Positions 1 to 10,523 of a stretch of DNA of 64,000 bases are shown piece by piece. The notes under the pieces are model-generated. The model was given only the letters and a program-made list of their open reading frames with translations, did not search any database and was not told the origin of the DNA. Made by a program: the position numbers and the translations under genes. The stretch is from Anastatus disparis (lineage: Eukaryota; Arthropoda; Insecta; Hymenoptera; Eupelmidae): NCBI GenBank assembly GCA_017163975.1, contig JAFFSR010000244.1, positions 11,099,501 to 11,163,500 of the forward strand, given 5' to 3'. The stretch's first letter is position 1, and every line of letters begins with the position of its first letter.

Positions 1-754
1 ATTGTTCATTCAGATAAGTGTTTTAAGCAGATTATGAAGTGATTTTTAAAGTCATTTTATAAACGTATACGTAACAGTTAATCTTGAAATTCGATTTCAA
101 GGTCAAGTTAAAATATTTACATAAATTCTGCATTAAAATTTTGAATTTCATAGTTTGAAAATATTCTTTTGACGAGTTTTCAGATATCAATGCTTTTGAC
201 ACGCCCAGTATAAATTTTTATTAGTGAATATGTTAGAATTTGTTCTGAACAAATATACAACTTTTTTAAACCCATTAATTTAAATAATTATACGCATATT
301 TATCTAAATTTTAAAGATTTCAAATAAATTCTTACGTGAATCAAATATAAATTATAAAAAATCAAAATTAATACTAGATCTCTTATTAGTATTAGATATT
401 TTTTTATTTTCTGAGCACTAGCGTCTTTTAAAAAACCAAAAATTATATTTAAATAGCGATTGAATAAATTTTCAATTTAAAATACTGAAAACTGTGTAAA
501 TAATAATTTTTATTTATTAAAAAAAATTGTTTTTGAAGCTATGCTTCTTACGCGACGTTACGGCAGGGGCACTAAATGTATAAAAATCGACAGTCCCAAA
601 TGTCACCCAGCGTGAATGAACGAATACGGCACAGGATGCCATTATTGCTATCAACATACAAACATTCTTTTTTCTCTTTCTTTCTTTCCCTCTCTCCCAT
701 TCCGCTTAAGAATATGCATGTATATACATATAAGAAAGATAAAGAAAAAGAGAC

Positions 755-975
755 TGCCTTGTTGTAACCGGCAAAGAAGGCTAGACATAGCCCCCTCCAT
801 TCGCGGCTACCTTTATTGTACATATAAGAGAAAGAAAGAGAGAGGGAGAGAGTCAATTCTTAAAGCCGGCGGACAGAGAAGGATAGACGCAACCCTCTCT
901 ATTCTTTATGAAAAAGAAAGAGAGAGAGAGAGAGAGTCAATTCTTAAAGCCGGCGGACAGAGAAGGATAGACGTA
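755..975. repeat. Three-unit imperfect tandem repeat, purine-rich
   Basis: The motif AAGCCGGCGGACAGAGAAGG followed by ATAGACG occurs at about 860-889 and again at about 942-973. A diverged first unit (AACCGGCAAAGAAGG, then CTAGACATAG) starts near 767. Units are about 80-95 bp apart and separated by GA-rich microsatellite. Open frames across it (616-990 plus, 572-856 minus) are by-products of the GA/CT repeat. Confidence 0.6.
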
Positions 976-1524
976 GAATACGATGATTAAATAAATAAAT
1001 TATGTAAATAATATTTATTTAATTTAAATTTTAAAATTAGTATACGTATGAAAATATGCGTTTGTATTTGTAATATTATAATCTTAATATATTTTTTTGG
1101 CAAGAAATTTTTTATTTTCTCTCATTATCTTCCTCCGTTTATTAATATGTGTATATTTATATAGTTGTTATTAATTACTACATTAATAACAAAAAATGAA
1201 AATTTAATAAAATTTATTAAAATTTTTGTATTTTTCTGTTTACAATGCACATGACGAAAATTACGTTTACCTAAATATATGTTTTTTTAATAATTGATAT
1301 TACTAAAAAACTACATTATTAATATATTTTTAAATACATAATACATCGAATGAAAAATAACGTTTTCACTAAAAAATTAATTATAATTTTGCAAATGTCA
1401 CACTTCCTAATTTCTATGTATATATACTGGAAGCATAGCTTCTGTCGGCCAGTCCCCACGACTGCCACTCCTGTTTTTTTTGTTTTTTTTTATTATTTTC
1501 TAAACTTAAGAGGATATCGTAGTT

Positions 1525-1920
1525 CTGCTCCTCCTAATAATATTTTTATTCAAAGTTCATGAGTAAACAGTGCGTCAAATCAAATTCTTTCACTTCAGTA
1601 AGAAAATTCGTAAGATTAATCCTTAGCGCGGACAAGTCAAGAAATTTATCAAAATAATATACATAAAAAGTTATAAACAAACTTTCGATATATACTATTT
1701 TGAGGTTAGGTTCATCGAGCTTGATATCTAATTTTCATTCAAAGTTCATAAAAAAATATGAAGCTAAATTGAATTTTTAATTTAACAAAAATTATTGTAT
1801 TAATATAGTTTTAGCGCGGACAAGTCATTATATTTGTCCAAATAGTGAATTTAAAAAGATATCAGTAAGATAAAAAAAGCAAAACTCGATTCCAACAACT
1901 ACGACATCCCGTTAAGAAGG
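1525..1920 (+). repeat. Dispersed dimeric repeat, copy 1
   Basis: The segment matches 36784-37182 in the same orientation over nearly its whole length, including GCAAAACTCGATT near the end and GGTTAGGTT in the middle. It looks like two diverged tandem halves of about 190 bp: the motif TTAGCGCGGACAAGTCA occurs near 1622 and 1812, and ATTCAAAGTTCAT near 1548 and 1738. No coding capacity or terminal inverted repeat was seen. The family is not recognised. Confidence 0.65.
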
Positions 1921-2716
1921 TTCTAATACTGAAATAGAAGTAATAAACAAAGTTAATTAAATTTTAAAAAATGTACAGAGAAGCGTGTTAAAAACAATAA
2001 TTTTTATACATAAGTTTTCATGAAAAACATTTAAAAATATAAGAAACAAAATGCTTTATATGCAAATATAGTGAACACAAAAAAACCGTTCATATTACAG
2101 AATGTTTATTAAAAATTGTAAACATCATGTTTGAAACAATTGATTAATATAAATTTAGAACAACGAACGGAAACGTAAACAAAACTTCAAATTTGTGGAT
2201 TGTGAGAGGAGGTGCGTTGGTAATAAAGCCCCAGGCGAGAGTAATCTCTTTCTCTTTTTCTACCCCTTCAGGGAAAGATCTATTGAACCTCTTCGATTGA
2301 AAAATTTTTATACAAAAAAAATTTTATTAAAAAATATATTTATATATTTTAGATCCACTTAGACATTTTATGAAGTTTTCAATGCAAATAGTTTCACTGT
2401 AGTGAAACATTTTGTAGCTCGGATCCCAGGAGACTCCTTTATGGTATTCCACTGAAATGTGACCTCCAAGGGTTAAATAAATTTAAGGAAGACTAAAAAG
2501 ATTCGTTTCTTCAAATAGGACGTTTTTATTGCACCCCTAAAAATTTTATATCTGTTGTTTTCTACGAGAAATTTTTTATTCAGATTTTCAAGATAAAATA
2601 TGAAAAGTCAAAATTAAATGTATAAAAATTCTATTGCTTCGATGTTTCATATAATTTAAAAAATTTTTTAATAAAAAGATTTATTAAATTGTTTCGATAC
2701 TTTGAATGCTTTAAAG

Positions 2717-2721
2717 CAACC
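2717..2721. repeat. Target-site duplication, left (CAACC)
   Basis: CAACC directly precedes the 5' LTR and is repeated exactly at 9775-9779 after the 3' LTR, fixing both element boundaries. Confidence 0.9.
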
Positions 2722-3310
2722 TGTTCAGTCCTAAACACTAAGTCTTTATTTCCTATTTTTGTCACGTTCAAAGAAGCCCAAAAAAGATAATAAAGCAATA
2801 TTCAAGATTTTCTTTAGTCAATAAAATTAGTTGTAACTCTACACAAGTCTCAAATCCTTTTAATTGCTTTACTGTATACCTCTTTTAATTGCTCTAAGTC
2901 TGCACGTCAAATGTTCACCGTATGTTAAGCATACCTGTATGTACCTATGCTAAATCATTATTGTATACTTTTTCCTATACTTTACCTTTTTTTATAACAA
3001 CTCCCTTCCTTCCTTCCTCAAAAATATTCCCTTATTCAACTAAAACAGTTTAGATCTCAACCAGACACGACACACAACACATCGTCGCTCAAACAATCAT
3101 ACACGGCACACTACAAATCGCCGCTCAACCAATTCATATTATATATATTTATATCAAGTTCATATTATATATCTTTGTATTACCTATGTATATTACAAAT
3201 TAAATAAAACATACATTAAACTAAAAACATTCATTGAATCATTTACGCAATATTAATTTGGCGCGTAAAGTCTCATACTTCAACAAGAAAGCAAGTTACG
3301 AGACAAAACA
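2722..3310 (+). repeat. 5' LTR of BEL element
   Basis: This is a 589-bp LTR starting TG and ending CA. Read side by side, I find no difference from 9186-9774; every landmark is offset by exactly 6,464 bases, so there is no net length difference. An AATAAA at 3203-3208 is the likely polyadenylation signal of the R region. A CTTCCTTCCTTC run lies near 3004-3017. The LTR should carry the RNA polymerase II promoter, but I cannot place a start site. Confidence 0.95.
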
Positions 3311-3311
3311 T

Positions 3312-3324
3312 TGGTCCTTCGAGC
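3312..3324 (+). other. Primer binding site, tRNA-Tyr type
   Basis: TGGTCCTTCGAGC begins one base after the 5' LTR. It is complementary to the 3' end of insect tRNA-Tyr (acceptor end plus CCA), a primer known for BEL-type elements. The tRNA assignment is from memory of Drosophila tRNA-Tyr. Confidence 0.7.
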
Positions 3325-3741
3325 TTAGATACTTAAATCTAAACACCAGAAAAATATCGTGGATAATATAAAGTTTAAAAGTGAACATTAAAAACAATTT
3401 TAAAGTTAAGCACAAGTGACAAAAAGTGTATCTCAAAAACAATACAAAAAAAATACAAAAAACATTATAACTACAAGTGAATCGTGCTTGCTTAAAAACA
3501 AGAAAACAAGTGCTAATAAAATTTTGTGCATACAAAACACATAAAATTTTACTTCTAACAAATAGCAAGTGAAAGTTTGCCGAGAATCATCTAGCTTGCA
3601 AGTCAAAGGTTGCCGAGAATCATCAGACTAGTTTCTGAAGTTACAACTCAACACGACTCATCATTCATCAACTCTGTAAGTAAGTGAAATCGGTTTTTCC
3701 TTTCCTTCATTCACTAATACCCTTAGCGCTTCAATCTCAAA

Positions 3742-6700
3742 ATGTCTGAATTAGATTCGCAAATTAGAGCACGTGATTCGATAAAAGATCAATGCTTACG
3801 AATTAAAGAATTTATAGAAAATTATACGGGTTCAAATATCGGAATACTGTTTCACAGAAAATCTAAATTAGAAGAATATTATCAACAAATATTACAAATC
3901 CAAGATTCCATTGACGAGATAAATGAAAAAGTCGATACAAAAATGCGGGAAGAATTAGAACAAATTTATTATGATACGGTAGACGCGGCATTAACTTTAG
4001 AAGAAAATATCCACAAAAATCAAGTACCAACACACGCGCCTCCACAGCCAGCACAACCGGTAATAATCAGATCAAACGATAGCTTAAAATTACCGCCTAT
4101 CAATCTACCAAATTTCGACGGCTCCTACGACAAATGGAGATATTTTTACGACACATTCAAGTCTTTAATACATGAAAATGTAGACAAACTAGAGTCGCAA
4201 AAATTTCACTATTTGAGATCATGCTTACAAGGAGAAGCATCAGCTGTTATAGAATCTTTAGCAGTCTCACCAGAAAATTATGCAGTAGCTTGGAGACTTT
4301 TAGTACAACGATATAATAAACCTCGTATAATTGTAAACGCTCATTTAAAGGCTCTTTTTGACCTGCCAACGGTCAACAGAGGCACGCCTACAGAAATTCG
4401 GGTACTGACTGATGGAGCGCAGAAACATGTTAACGCGTTAGAAGCTTTAAATCGCCCCACTAAAGAATGGGCTGACATACTAATATTTATAATTGTTTCA
4501 AAACTAGATAAAGTTACACGACGCGAATGGGATCGTTCGTTAAAAGACGATGAATTACCTACTTGGCAAACGCTCATTGAATTTCTAAACAAATTTTCTC
4601 GCGGTGATGAAGCCATTACGTCTTCATTGAATAATCAAATAAAAAATCAAGAAAAATTGCTTAATGAAAATAAATATACGAAAAAATCACATGCTTATCT
4701 CGGTAGATTTAATACGCTTCCATGCCCTGTTTGCAATAACCAACATTTTATTCAATCCTGCGAAAAATTTCTTGGACTAAAAATACAAGAAAGAATTGAT
4801 ACAATAAATAAGCTAAATCTATGTAGTAATTGCTTACGCCGAGGGCATTCTAGTAGAACTTGTAGAGCAACCTCATGCAAAAGGTGTCATAAAAGACATA
4901 ACACTCTTTTACACTTAGATTCAGGTAAAGAAACCGCACGTAATCATGAAATCATACCTGCAGGTAATACTAACCATACAGACTCTAATAATTCTGCAAA
5001 ACAAAATCTTCATTCACATACACCTTTAGAAGTACTACTCTCTACTGCTGTCATTAACGTTCGAGATATAAATGGATGTAATCACTCTTGTAAAGTATTG
5101 CTTGATTCTGGCGCTCAATCGAATTTCATGACAGAAAGATTTGCATCTCTTTTGAATCTTGAAAACAAGAAAGTACGTATTCCTGTCAGCGGACTGGGAC
5201 AAATAACCTCAGTTATAGACAAAACTATAAAGGCAGAAATTTCATCACAACATACAAATTTCGTAACGCAATTAACATTTTTACTCTTACCGGAAATTTC
5301 GGGTTTACTACCTGCCTCACAAATCGATCGAACAAAGATAGACATTCCTAAAAATATTAAACTAGCTGATCCATCGTTTCATAAACCGTCAAAGGTTGAT
5401 GCGCTCATAGGTAATGAATTGTTTTATAATTTACTATGTGTCGGGCAAATCGAATTACAAAATAAGGCTATTCTACAAAAAACAGTATTCGGATGGATTA
5501 TCGCAGGAAAAATTGGCAACGCAGCGACAGTAAAAAACAATAAAATATGCATGTTTTCAAGAAATGCAACGTTAGACGAGACATTACAGAAATTTTGGCA
5601 TATTGAAGAAGGTCCAGAGCAAAAACAATATACAAAAGATGAAATAAATTGTGAGAAACATTTTCTTGAAAACATTTGTAAAAATGATGACGGACGATAC
5701 ATTGTCAAACTACCATTCAATAGCAAAAAACAGCAACTTGGCGATTCATATGCAATAGCTCTAAAGCGATTTTACGCACTAGAAAGAAAGCTAAATTATA
5801 ACAAAGAATTAAAGGAACAATATACTAATTTTCTTCGTGAATATATAGAACTTGGCCACATGGCAGAATGCTTAAACACGCTAAATAATGATGGTTATTA
5901 TTTACCTCATCATTCAGTCATTAAGGACACTAGTCTTACTACAAAGTTAAGGGTAGTCTTTGACGCTTCAGCCAAAACAAATACAGGTATATCCCTTAAT
6001 GACACATTATTAGTCGGTCCAACTATACAGGATGACCTTTTTTCATTAGTAGTACGCTTTCGTTCGTATACTTATGTATTAACAGCAGACATTGAGAAAA
6101 TGTACCGCCAAATCCTTGTAGACAAAGAAGATACAAAATATCAAAAAATTTTATGGCGCGAAAATTCACAAGATCCTATTAAAATATACACCTTAAATAC
6201 AGTCACCTACGGTACAGCCTCAGCACCTTTTCTTGCTACTCGTTGTATCAAGCAACTGGCGGAGGATGAACGAGAAAACTTTCCACACGGTGCAGCAGCG
6301 TTAGAACGTGATATGTACGTAGATGATCTTCTCACTGGAGCACATTCAATTCAAGAGATTATGCAATTACGCGATGAATTAATTGCAATCACACAAAAAG
6401 GCTGTTTAAACTTTCGTCAATGGGCCTCTAACGAAAAAATATTAATTAAATCTCTATCAGAAAGATCGCAAAAAAACTTGTGTCTCGATAACGACAATAT
6501 AAAAAAAACACTTGGTATCCAGTGGAACTCAAATACAGATTGCATCGAGTATTCAGTTAAAATCGATATGTGCAAAAATCCAGTGACAAAACGTATAATT
6601 TTATCGAAAATAGCTCAATTATTCGATCCTCTTGGTTTACTCGGGCCAGTTATTGTGCAGGCTAAATTAATTATGCAAAAACTATGGAAACTCAAGAGCG

Positions 6701-8397
6701 ATTGGGATGAATCAGTGCCATTAACACTATATAATGAATGGATCAAACTAGAAAACCAACTTCCTTTACTAGTCAATCTCAAAATACCAAGAAAGGTTGT
6801 ATGCAATTCATTCGTAAATATTCAGGTACATGGATTTTGCGACGCTAGTCAACATGCGTACGGAGCTGCAATATACCTGCGCTCGGAATCTAAGGGTGGA
6901 GCAATAAATGCCGAACTCATTTGCTCAAAATCACGTGTTGCACCTCTTAAAACTATTTCAATACCAAGGCTGGAACTATGTGCAGCTGTATTATTAACAA
7001 ATCTTTATGCCAGTACAATAAAGGCATTGAATCTTTCTATAGACGAAACATTTTTATGGACAGATTCTTCAATTACATTGGCTTGGATTAATTCAGAACC
7101 GTACACCTTGAAAACTTTTGTAGCTAATCGTGTGTCAGAAATACAACAAAAAACGAAAATAGACCTATGGCATCATGTACCTACAAAGGATAATCCAGCT
7201 GATTGCATCTCAAGAGGACAAGAACCATCAATGTTAATAAATAATCGACTTTGGTATACAGGCCCAACTTGGCTTATCAAAGAAAAAGCACAATGGCCAC
7301 AAACTCAATCGTCAAAAGACATAAATAATATACAAGAGAATGATATTTTTAAATCAGAAACTCGAGTTACAACAAATCTTAAAGTTGAAATAAAAAATAT
7401 TGACTTTTTATACAAATTCTCATCATTTTCAAAGCTATTAAGAGTAATAGGATATTGTAGAAGATTTATGATCAACTGTAAGAATAAAAAACTAAATAAA
7501 CAAAACTCAAATAATCATTTAACAATACAAGAACTCACAAGCACTCGAGTATGCATTCTCAAATTAGTACAACAAGAAGCATTGCATGAGGAAATCAAAA
7601 CATTGGCCGCAAAGGAACCTTTGAAAAACAACAATAAATTTATGTCTTTGAACCCATTTATTGATACAGAAGGATTGATTCGCGTTGGTGGTAGAATACG
7701 AAAGGCAAATTTACCATTTTCTGCATGTCATCCAATTTTACTTCCAAAACACTATATAACAAATCTTATTATTAAAGAAAGCCATCAAGTAATTTTACAC
7801 GGAGGGGTTCAAGCAACATTATATGCAGTAAGAGAGAAGTATTGGCCTGTTAATGGTAAAAATGTTACTCGAAGCATCATTCACAAATGCATTACCTGCT
7901 TTCGTGCTAAGCCCGTAGTGCCTCAGTATTTAATGGGCGACTTACCGAAAAATCGTCTTACCTGCGCACGACCATTCTTGAATGTAGGCGTAGATTACTG
8001 CGGTCCCTTTTTTATTGCGGAAAAGGCAGTGCGAAATCGAAAAAGAATCAAGGTATATGTAGCAATATTTGTGTGCCTTGTAACAAAGGCTGTGCACTTA
8101 GAAGCCGTAAGCAATTTGACAACAGAAGCATTTTTAGCAAGTTTAAGACGCTTTTTTGCACGACGAGGTAAATCAGCACACATTTACTCTGACAATGCAA
8201 CTAACTTTGTTGGAGCAAAAAACGAAATAAAAGAACTCCAAGAATTTGTTAAATCAAACGCGATAAATGAATCTATAGCTCGAGAATTAACAAAAGAAAG
8301 CATAGAATGGCATTTCATTCCCCACGAGCACCTCATTTCGGAGGTCTATGGGAAGCAGCCGTTAAATCGTTCAAGTTTCACCTTTTACGAACTTTAG
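3742..8397 (+). CDS. BEL/Pao gag-pol polyprotein, frame 1 (truncated by frameshift)
   Basis: The polyprotein should form capsids and supply protease, reverse transcriptase, RNase H and integrase. Of 1,551 codons, about 1,525 are real. Visible in order: gag-like N terminus with a DUF1759-type block (about 115-270, starting LPPINLPNF); a cysteine-rich CPVC segment (about 327) and a CCHC knuckle CX2CX4HX4C from Cys361; aspartic protease LLDSGAQ with Asp455; reverse transcriptase with VFDAS (about 738), first catalytic Asp783 and YVDD at Asp861/862; RNase H with Asp1034, Glu1078, Asp1108 and Asp1154; integrase zinc-binding domain with His1348, His1353, Cys1383 and Cys1386; integrase core with Asp1418 and Asp1484. 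After about codon 1527 (C-run at 8320-8323) the frame is wrong and the last roughly 25 residues are nonsense. The catalytic glutamate lies in another frame. The start ATG at 3742 follows a 431-nt leader and opens the long frame; a slightly later start cannot be excluded. Confidence 0.92.
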   Translation: MSELDSQIRARDSIKDQCLRIKEFIENYTGSNIGILFHRKSKLEEYYQQILQIQDSIDEINEKVDTKMREELEQIYYDTVDAALTLEENIHKNQVPTHAPPQPAQPVIIRSNDSLKLPPINLPNFDGSYDKWRYFYDTFKSLIHENVDKLESQKFHYLRSCLQGEASAVIESLAVSPENYAVAWRLLVQRYNKPRIIVNAHLKALFDLPTVNRGTPTEIRVLTDGAQKHVNALEALNRPTKEWADILIFIIVSKLDKVTRREWDRSLKDDELPTWQTLIEFLNKFSRGDEAITSSLNNQIKNQEKLLNENKYTKKSHAYLGRFNTLPCPVCNNQHFIQSCEKFLGLKIQERIDTINKLNLCSNCLRRGHSSRTCRATSCKRCHKRHNTLLHLDSGKETARNHEIIPAGNTNHTDSNNSAKQNLHSHTPLEVLLSTAVINVRDINGCNHSCKVLLDSGAQSNFMTERFASLLNLENKKVRIPVSGLGQITSVIDKTIKAEISSQHTNFVTQLTFLLLPEISGLLPASQIDRTKIDIPKNIKLADPSFHKPSKVDALIGNELFYNLLCVGQIELQNKAILQKTVFGWIIAGKIGNAATVKNNKICMFSRNATLDETLQKFWHIEEGPEQKQYTKDEINCEKHFLENICKNDDGRYIVKLPFNSKKQQLGDSYAIALKRFYALERKLNYNKELKEQYTNFLREYIELGHMAECLNTLNNDGYYLPHHSVIKDTSLTTKLRVVFDASAKTNTGISLNDTLLVGPTIQDDLFSLVVRFRSYTYVLTADIEKMYRQILVDKEDTKYQKILWRENSQDPIKIYTLNTVTYGTASAPFLATRCIKQLAEDERENFPHGAAALERDMYVDDLLTGAHSIQEIMQLRDELIAITQKGCLNFRQWASNEKILIKSLSERSQKNLCLDNDNIKKTLGIQWNSNTDCIEYSVKIDMCKNPVTKRIILSKIAQLFDPLGLLGPVIVQAKLIMQKLWKLKSDWDESVPLTLYNEWIKLENQLPLLVNLKIPRKVVCNSFVNIQVHGFCDASQHAYGAAIYLRSESKGGAINAELICSKSRVAPLKTISIPRLELCAAVLLTNLYASTIKALNLSIDETFLWTDSSITLAWINSEPYTLKTFVANRVSEIQQKTKIDLWHHVPTKDNPADCISRGQEPSMLINNRLWYTGPTWLIKEKAQWPQTQSSKDINNIQENDIFKSETRVTTNLKVEIKNIDFLYKFSSFSKLLRVIGYCRRFMINCKNKKLNKQNSNNHLTIQELTSTRVCILKLVQQEALHEEIKTLAAKEPLKNNNKFMSLNPFIDTEGLIRVGGRIRKANLPFSACHPILLPKHYITNLIIKESHQVILHGGVQATLYAVREKYWPVNGKNVTRSIIHKCITCFRAKPVVPQYLMGDLPKNRLTCARPFLNVGVDYCGPFFIAEKAVRNRKRIKVYVAIFVCLVTKAVHLEAVSNLTTEAFLASLRRFFARRGKSAHIYSDNATNFVGAKNEIKELQEFVKSNAINESIARELTKESIEWHFIPHEHLISEVYGKQPLNRSSFTFYEL

Positions 8398-8666
8398 GCG
8401 AGATTTTGTGCACCTTTGAAAGATTTAACACCTATATAATAGAGATTGAAGCGATCCTTAACTCTAGGCCTTTAACTCCTATTTCCTCTGATCCTAATGA
8501 TTTCCTAGCCCTTACACCAAGTCACTTCCTTATTGGCGACTCACTTACTAATATTCCAGAATATGATTTTCAAGACATAAAAAGTAACAAATTATCAGTA
8601 TGGCAACATACTCAAAAAAATCAAACAACATTTCTGGAAACGTTGGCAAAAGGAGTATTTAAATGA
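8307..8666 (+). pseudogene. BEL/Pao integrase C-terminal part, displaced frame
   Basis: From about 8322 this frame continues the integrase core: the segment HFGGLWEAAVK contains the third catalytic acidic residue (Glu codon at 8352-8354), followed by the conserved NSRPLTPIS block and a SHFLIGD block. It overlaps the end of the upstream frame and is shifted relative to it by the equivalent of one missing base. The ATG at 8307 is fortuitous, not a true start. After the seven-A run at 8614-8620 the homologous reading moves to another frame, so the last roughly 15 residues are not real. It is part of the same polyprotein, not a separate gene. Confidence 0.85.
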
Positions 8667-8703
8667 ACTCAACCAACGCACAAAATGGCAAAGGAGCAGC
8701 AAA
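8621..8703 (+). pseudogene. BEL/Pao pol fragment between the second and third frame breaks
   Basis: Between the A-run at 8614-8620 and a TAA at 8704 the homologous reading (tryptophan- and lysine-rich, including the FWKRW-type motif common at this point in BEL pol) runs in the original gag-pol frame for about 28 codons. It joins the integrase block on its left to the DUF5641-like block on its right. Only the family pattern supports this; it is too short to stand alone. Confidence 0.6.
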
Positions 8704-8899
8704 TAACATCAAGATTGGTACAATGGTAATAGTACGAGAAGACAATCTCCCACCTCTAAAATGGAATCTTGGTCGTATTATTGAACTTCATCCTGGAGAA
8801 GACAATGTCGTGAGAGTAGTCACAATCAAGACTTCCAGTGGCACATACAAGCGCAGTGTAACAAAAATCAGTCTACTTCCAATTGAAGATAATGATTAA
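8699..8899 (+). pseudogene. BEL/Pao pol C-terminal DUF5641-like domain, displaced frame
   Basis: A frame open from 8663 encodes, from about 8705, the conserved BEL C-terminal block with GTMVIVREDNLPPLKWNLGR and later VVRVVTIKTSSGTYKR, ending at a TAA (8897-8899). This resembles the DUF5641 domain closing BEL/Pao polyproteins just after integrase. The ATG at 8663 is in the out-of-frame lead-in and not a true start. This is the third frame used in under 400 bp. Confidence 0.8.
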
Positions 8900-9185
8900 T
8901 TTATAGTCTCATTCATTTTAACTCTATATTCGCTTTAATTTTACGATATATTATTATTTACAATACAACATATTCTAGCTATATTATAATTTATATATTA
9001 CTTGCATTTTACACATTTAAAAAAAAAACAGCGTTACCATTTATAAGTGTAAGTTTTTTTTAATATTTTAACAAAGATTGTATGTCACCGAAATCATTTA
9101 ACTATATAACATTATTTTATAACGCTATACATTAATTCACTATTGTATTTTAAATTTTGAACGCATTCGTTCAAGGCCGGCGGCA
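8900..9185 (+). other. BEL element 3' untranslated region and priming tract
   Basis: This is AT-rich, with no env frame. It ends in AAGGCCGGCGGCA directly before the 3' LTR, the position of the plus-strand priming tract; it is unusually rich in C for a polypurine tract. An imperfect palindrome (TTGAACG, then CGTTCAA) sits at about 9157-9175. Confidence 0.6.
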
Positions 9186-9774
9186 TGTTCAGTCCTAAAC
9201 ACTAAGTCTTTATTTCCTATTTTTGTCACGTTCAAAGAAGCCCAAAAAAGATAATAAAGCAATATTCAAGATTTTCTTTAGTCAATAAAATTAGTTGTAA
9301 CTCTACACAAGTCTCAAATCCTTTTAATTGCTTTACTGTATACCTCTTTTAATTGCTCTAAGTCTGCACGTCAAATGTTCACCGTATGTTAAGCATACCT
9401 GTATGTACCTATGCTAAATCATTATTGTATACTTTTTCCTATACTTTACCTTTTTTTATAACAACTCCCTTCCTTCCTTCCTCAAAAATATTCCCTTATT
9501 CAACTAAAACAGTTTAGATCTCAACCAGACACGACACACAACACATCGTCGCTCAAACAATCATACACGGCACACTACAAATCGCCGCTCAACCAATTCA
9601 TATTATATATATTTATATCAAGTTCATATTATATATCTTTGTATTACCTATGTATATTACAAATTAAATAAAACATACATTAAACTAAAAACATTCATTG
9701 AATCATTTACGCAATATTAATTTGGCGCGTAAAGTCTCATACTTCAACAAGAAAGCAAGTTACGAGACAAAACA
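9186..9774 (+). repeat. 3' LTR of BEL element
   Basis: The 589-bp right LTR reads identical to the left one by eye. AATAAA at 9667-9672 should direct 3' processing of the element transcript. It is followed immediately by CAACC (9775-9779). Confidence 0.95.
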
Positions 9775-9779
9775 CAACC
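9775..9779. repeat. Target-site duplication, right (CAACC)
   Basis: This is an exact copy of the 5 bp preceding the 5' LTR. Confidence 0.9.
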
Positions 9780-10523
9780 AGTTTTAAAACATTTTAAACG
9801 ATTCTTTTTATCTTCAGTTATAAATTATATACTTTTTTATCTGAACAACAAAGTTTTAAAATAAAAATCAATTTTTCTGTTTATGACAGTTTTATCATTT
9901 ATTATTTGAAAAATCTTTAAACACAAAGCTTTATAGAAATTGGTTTTGTGGAGAATAAAAATTTAAATTGCAGTAAATTTTGTTCGTTAAATAGAAAAAT
10001 CTATTTTTCTTATAAATTAAGTAGCAACAAATCAACAAGTTAATAAAATTAACAATGAAATTGCGCGTAAAAATCACAGTGACATTCCTTTTTTATTATT
10101 GTTATAAAATCTCAGAAAATTAACAGAGGAAATGTACTGTAAAAATTATTGACATCACGGTAATAACTATTGGACAAATTTTTAATTTTGTTCATGTGTT
10201 CAATAATATTTTAAATTTATATCTACAAAATAACCTCCACGATTGTTGCGGTGTTCAACGTAATTTTTATAAAAAGAATTTTACTGGTTAACTTTTCCCA
10301 GCAGACCACATGTGTATGCATCAGAAAACGAAAGCGTTAAAAATTCACTATTCAAATTGCTTCTATAATTGTTGATTGTACGTGTAAAATTTTAAAGCTG
10401 CACGTGGCTTTTAAATAAAAGCAAATCCACTTCTATTTACAACACAATCTTATGCTTTAAATTTTTATTTTTCATTCGCAGACAAGCTCTGATTTTATAT
10501 AAATTCTCATATTGTGTCCTTAA

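Larger units (their letters stand above)
1..2716. other. Non-coding flank left of the BEL element
   Basis: This is AT-rich DNA with no convincing coding exon. It holds a purine-rich tandem repeat near 750-975 and a dimeric dispersed repeat at about 1525-1920. A GC-richer stretch at about 2205-2290 was not recognised. If the missing N-terminal SK exons lie further left, this would be SK intron; that is inference. Confidence 0.6.
2722..9774 (+). mobile_element. Complete BEL/Pao LTR retrotransposon
   Basis: A 7,053-bp element is bounded by two 589-bp LTRs that begin TGTTCAG and end ACAAAACA. It is flanked by a perfect 5-bp direct repeat CAACC at 2717-2721 and 9775-9779; 5 bp is the usual target duplication for BEL/Pao. 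The internal part has a primer binding site, a long gag-pol frame with domains in BEL order (gag, CCHC knuckles, protease, reverse transcriptase, RNase H, integrase, DUF5641-like tail), a short 3' UTR and a weak purine tract. There is no env-like frame. LTR identity points to a recent insertion, but the integrase region is frame-disrupted in this copy. It lies in the same orientation as the SK gene, about 10 kb upstream of the first recognised SK exon. Confidence 0.95.

Noticed and set aside
616..990. 124-codon plus-strand frame near the left edge
   Set aside because: Its Arg/Glu-rich repeats come from a GA microsatellite and a tandem repeat; the opposite strand gives an equally long frame.
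8307..8899. Separate small genes after gag-pol, or programmed frameshifting
   Set aside because: The segments are consecutive pieces of one BEL integrase and tail. The shifts run in different directions and fall inside domains, unlike a single programmed site at a gag/pol boundary.
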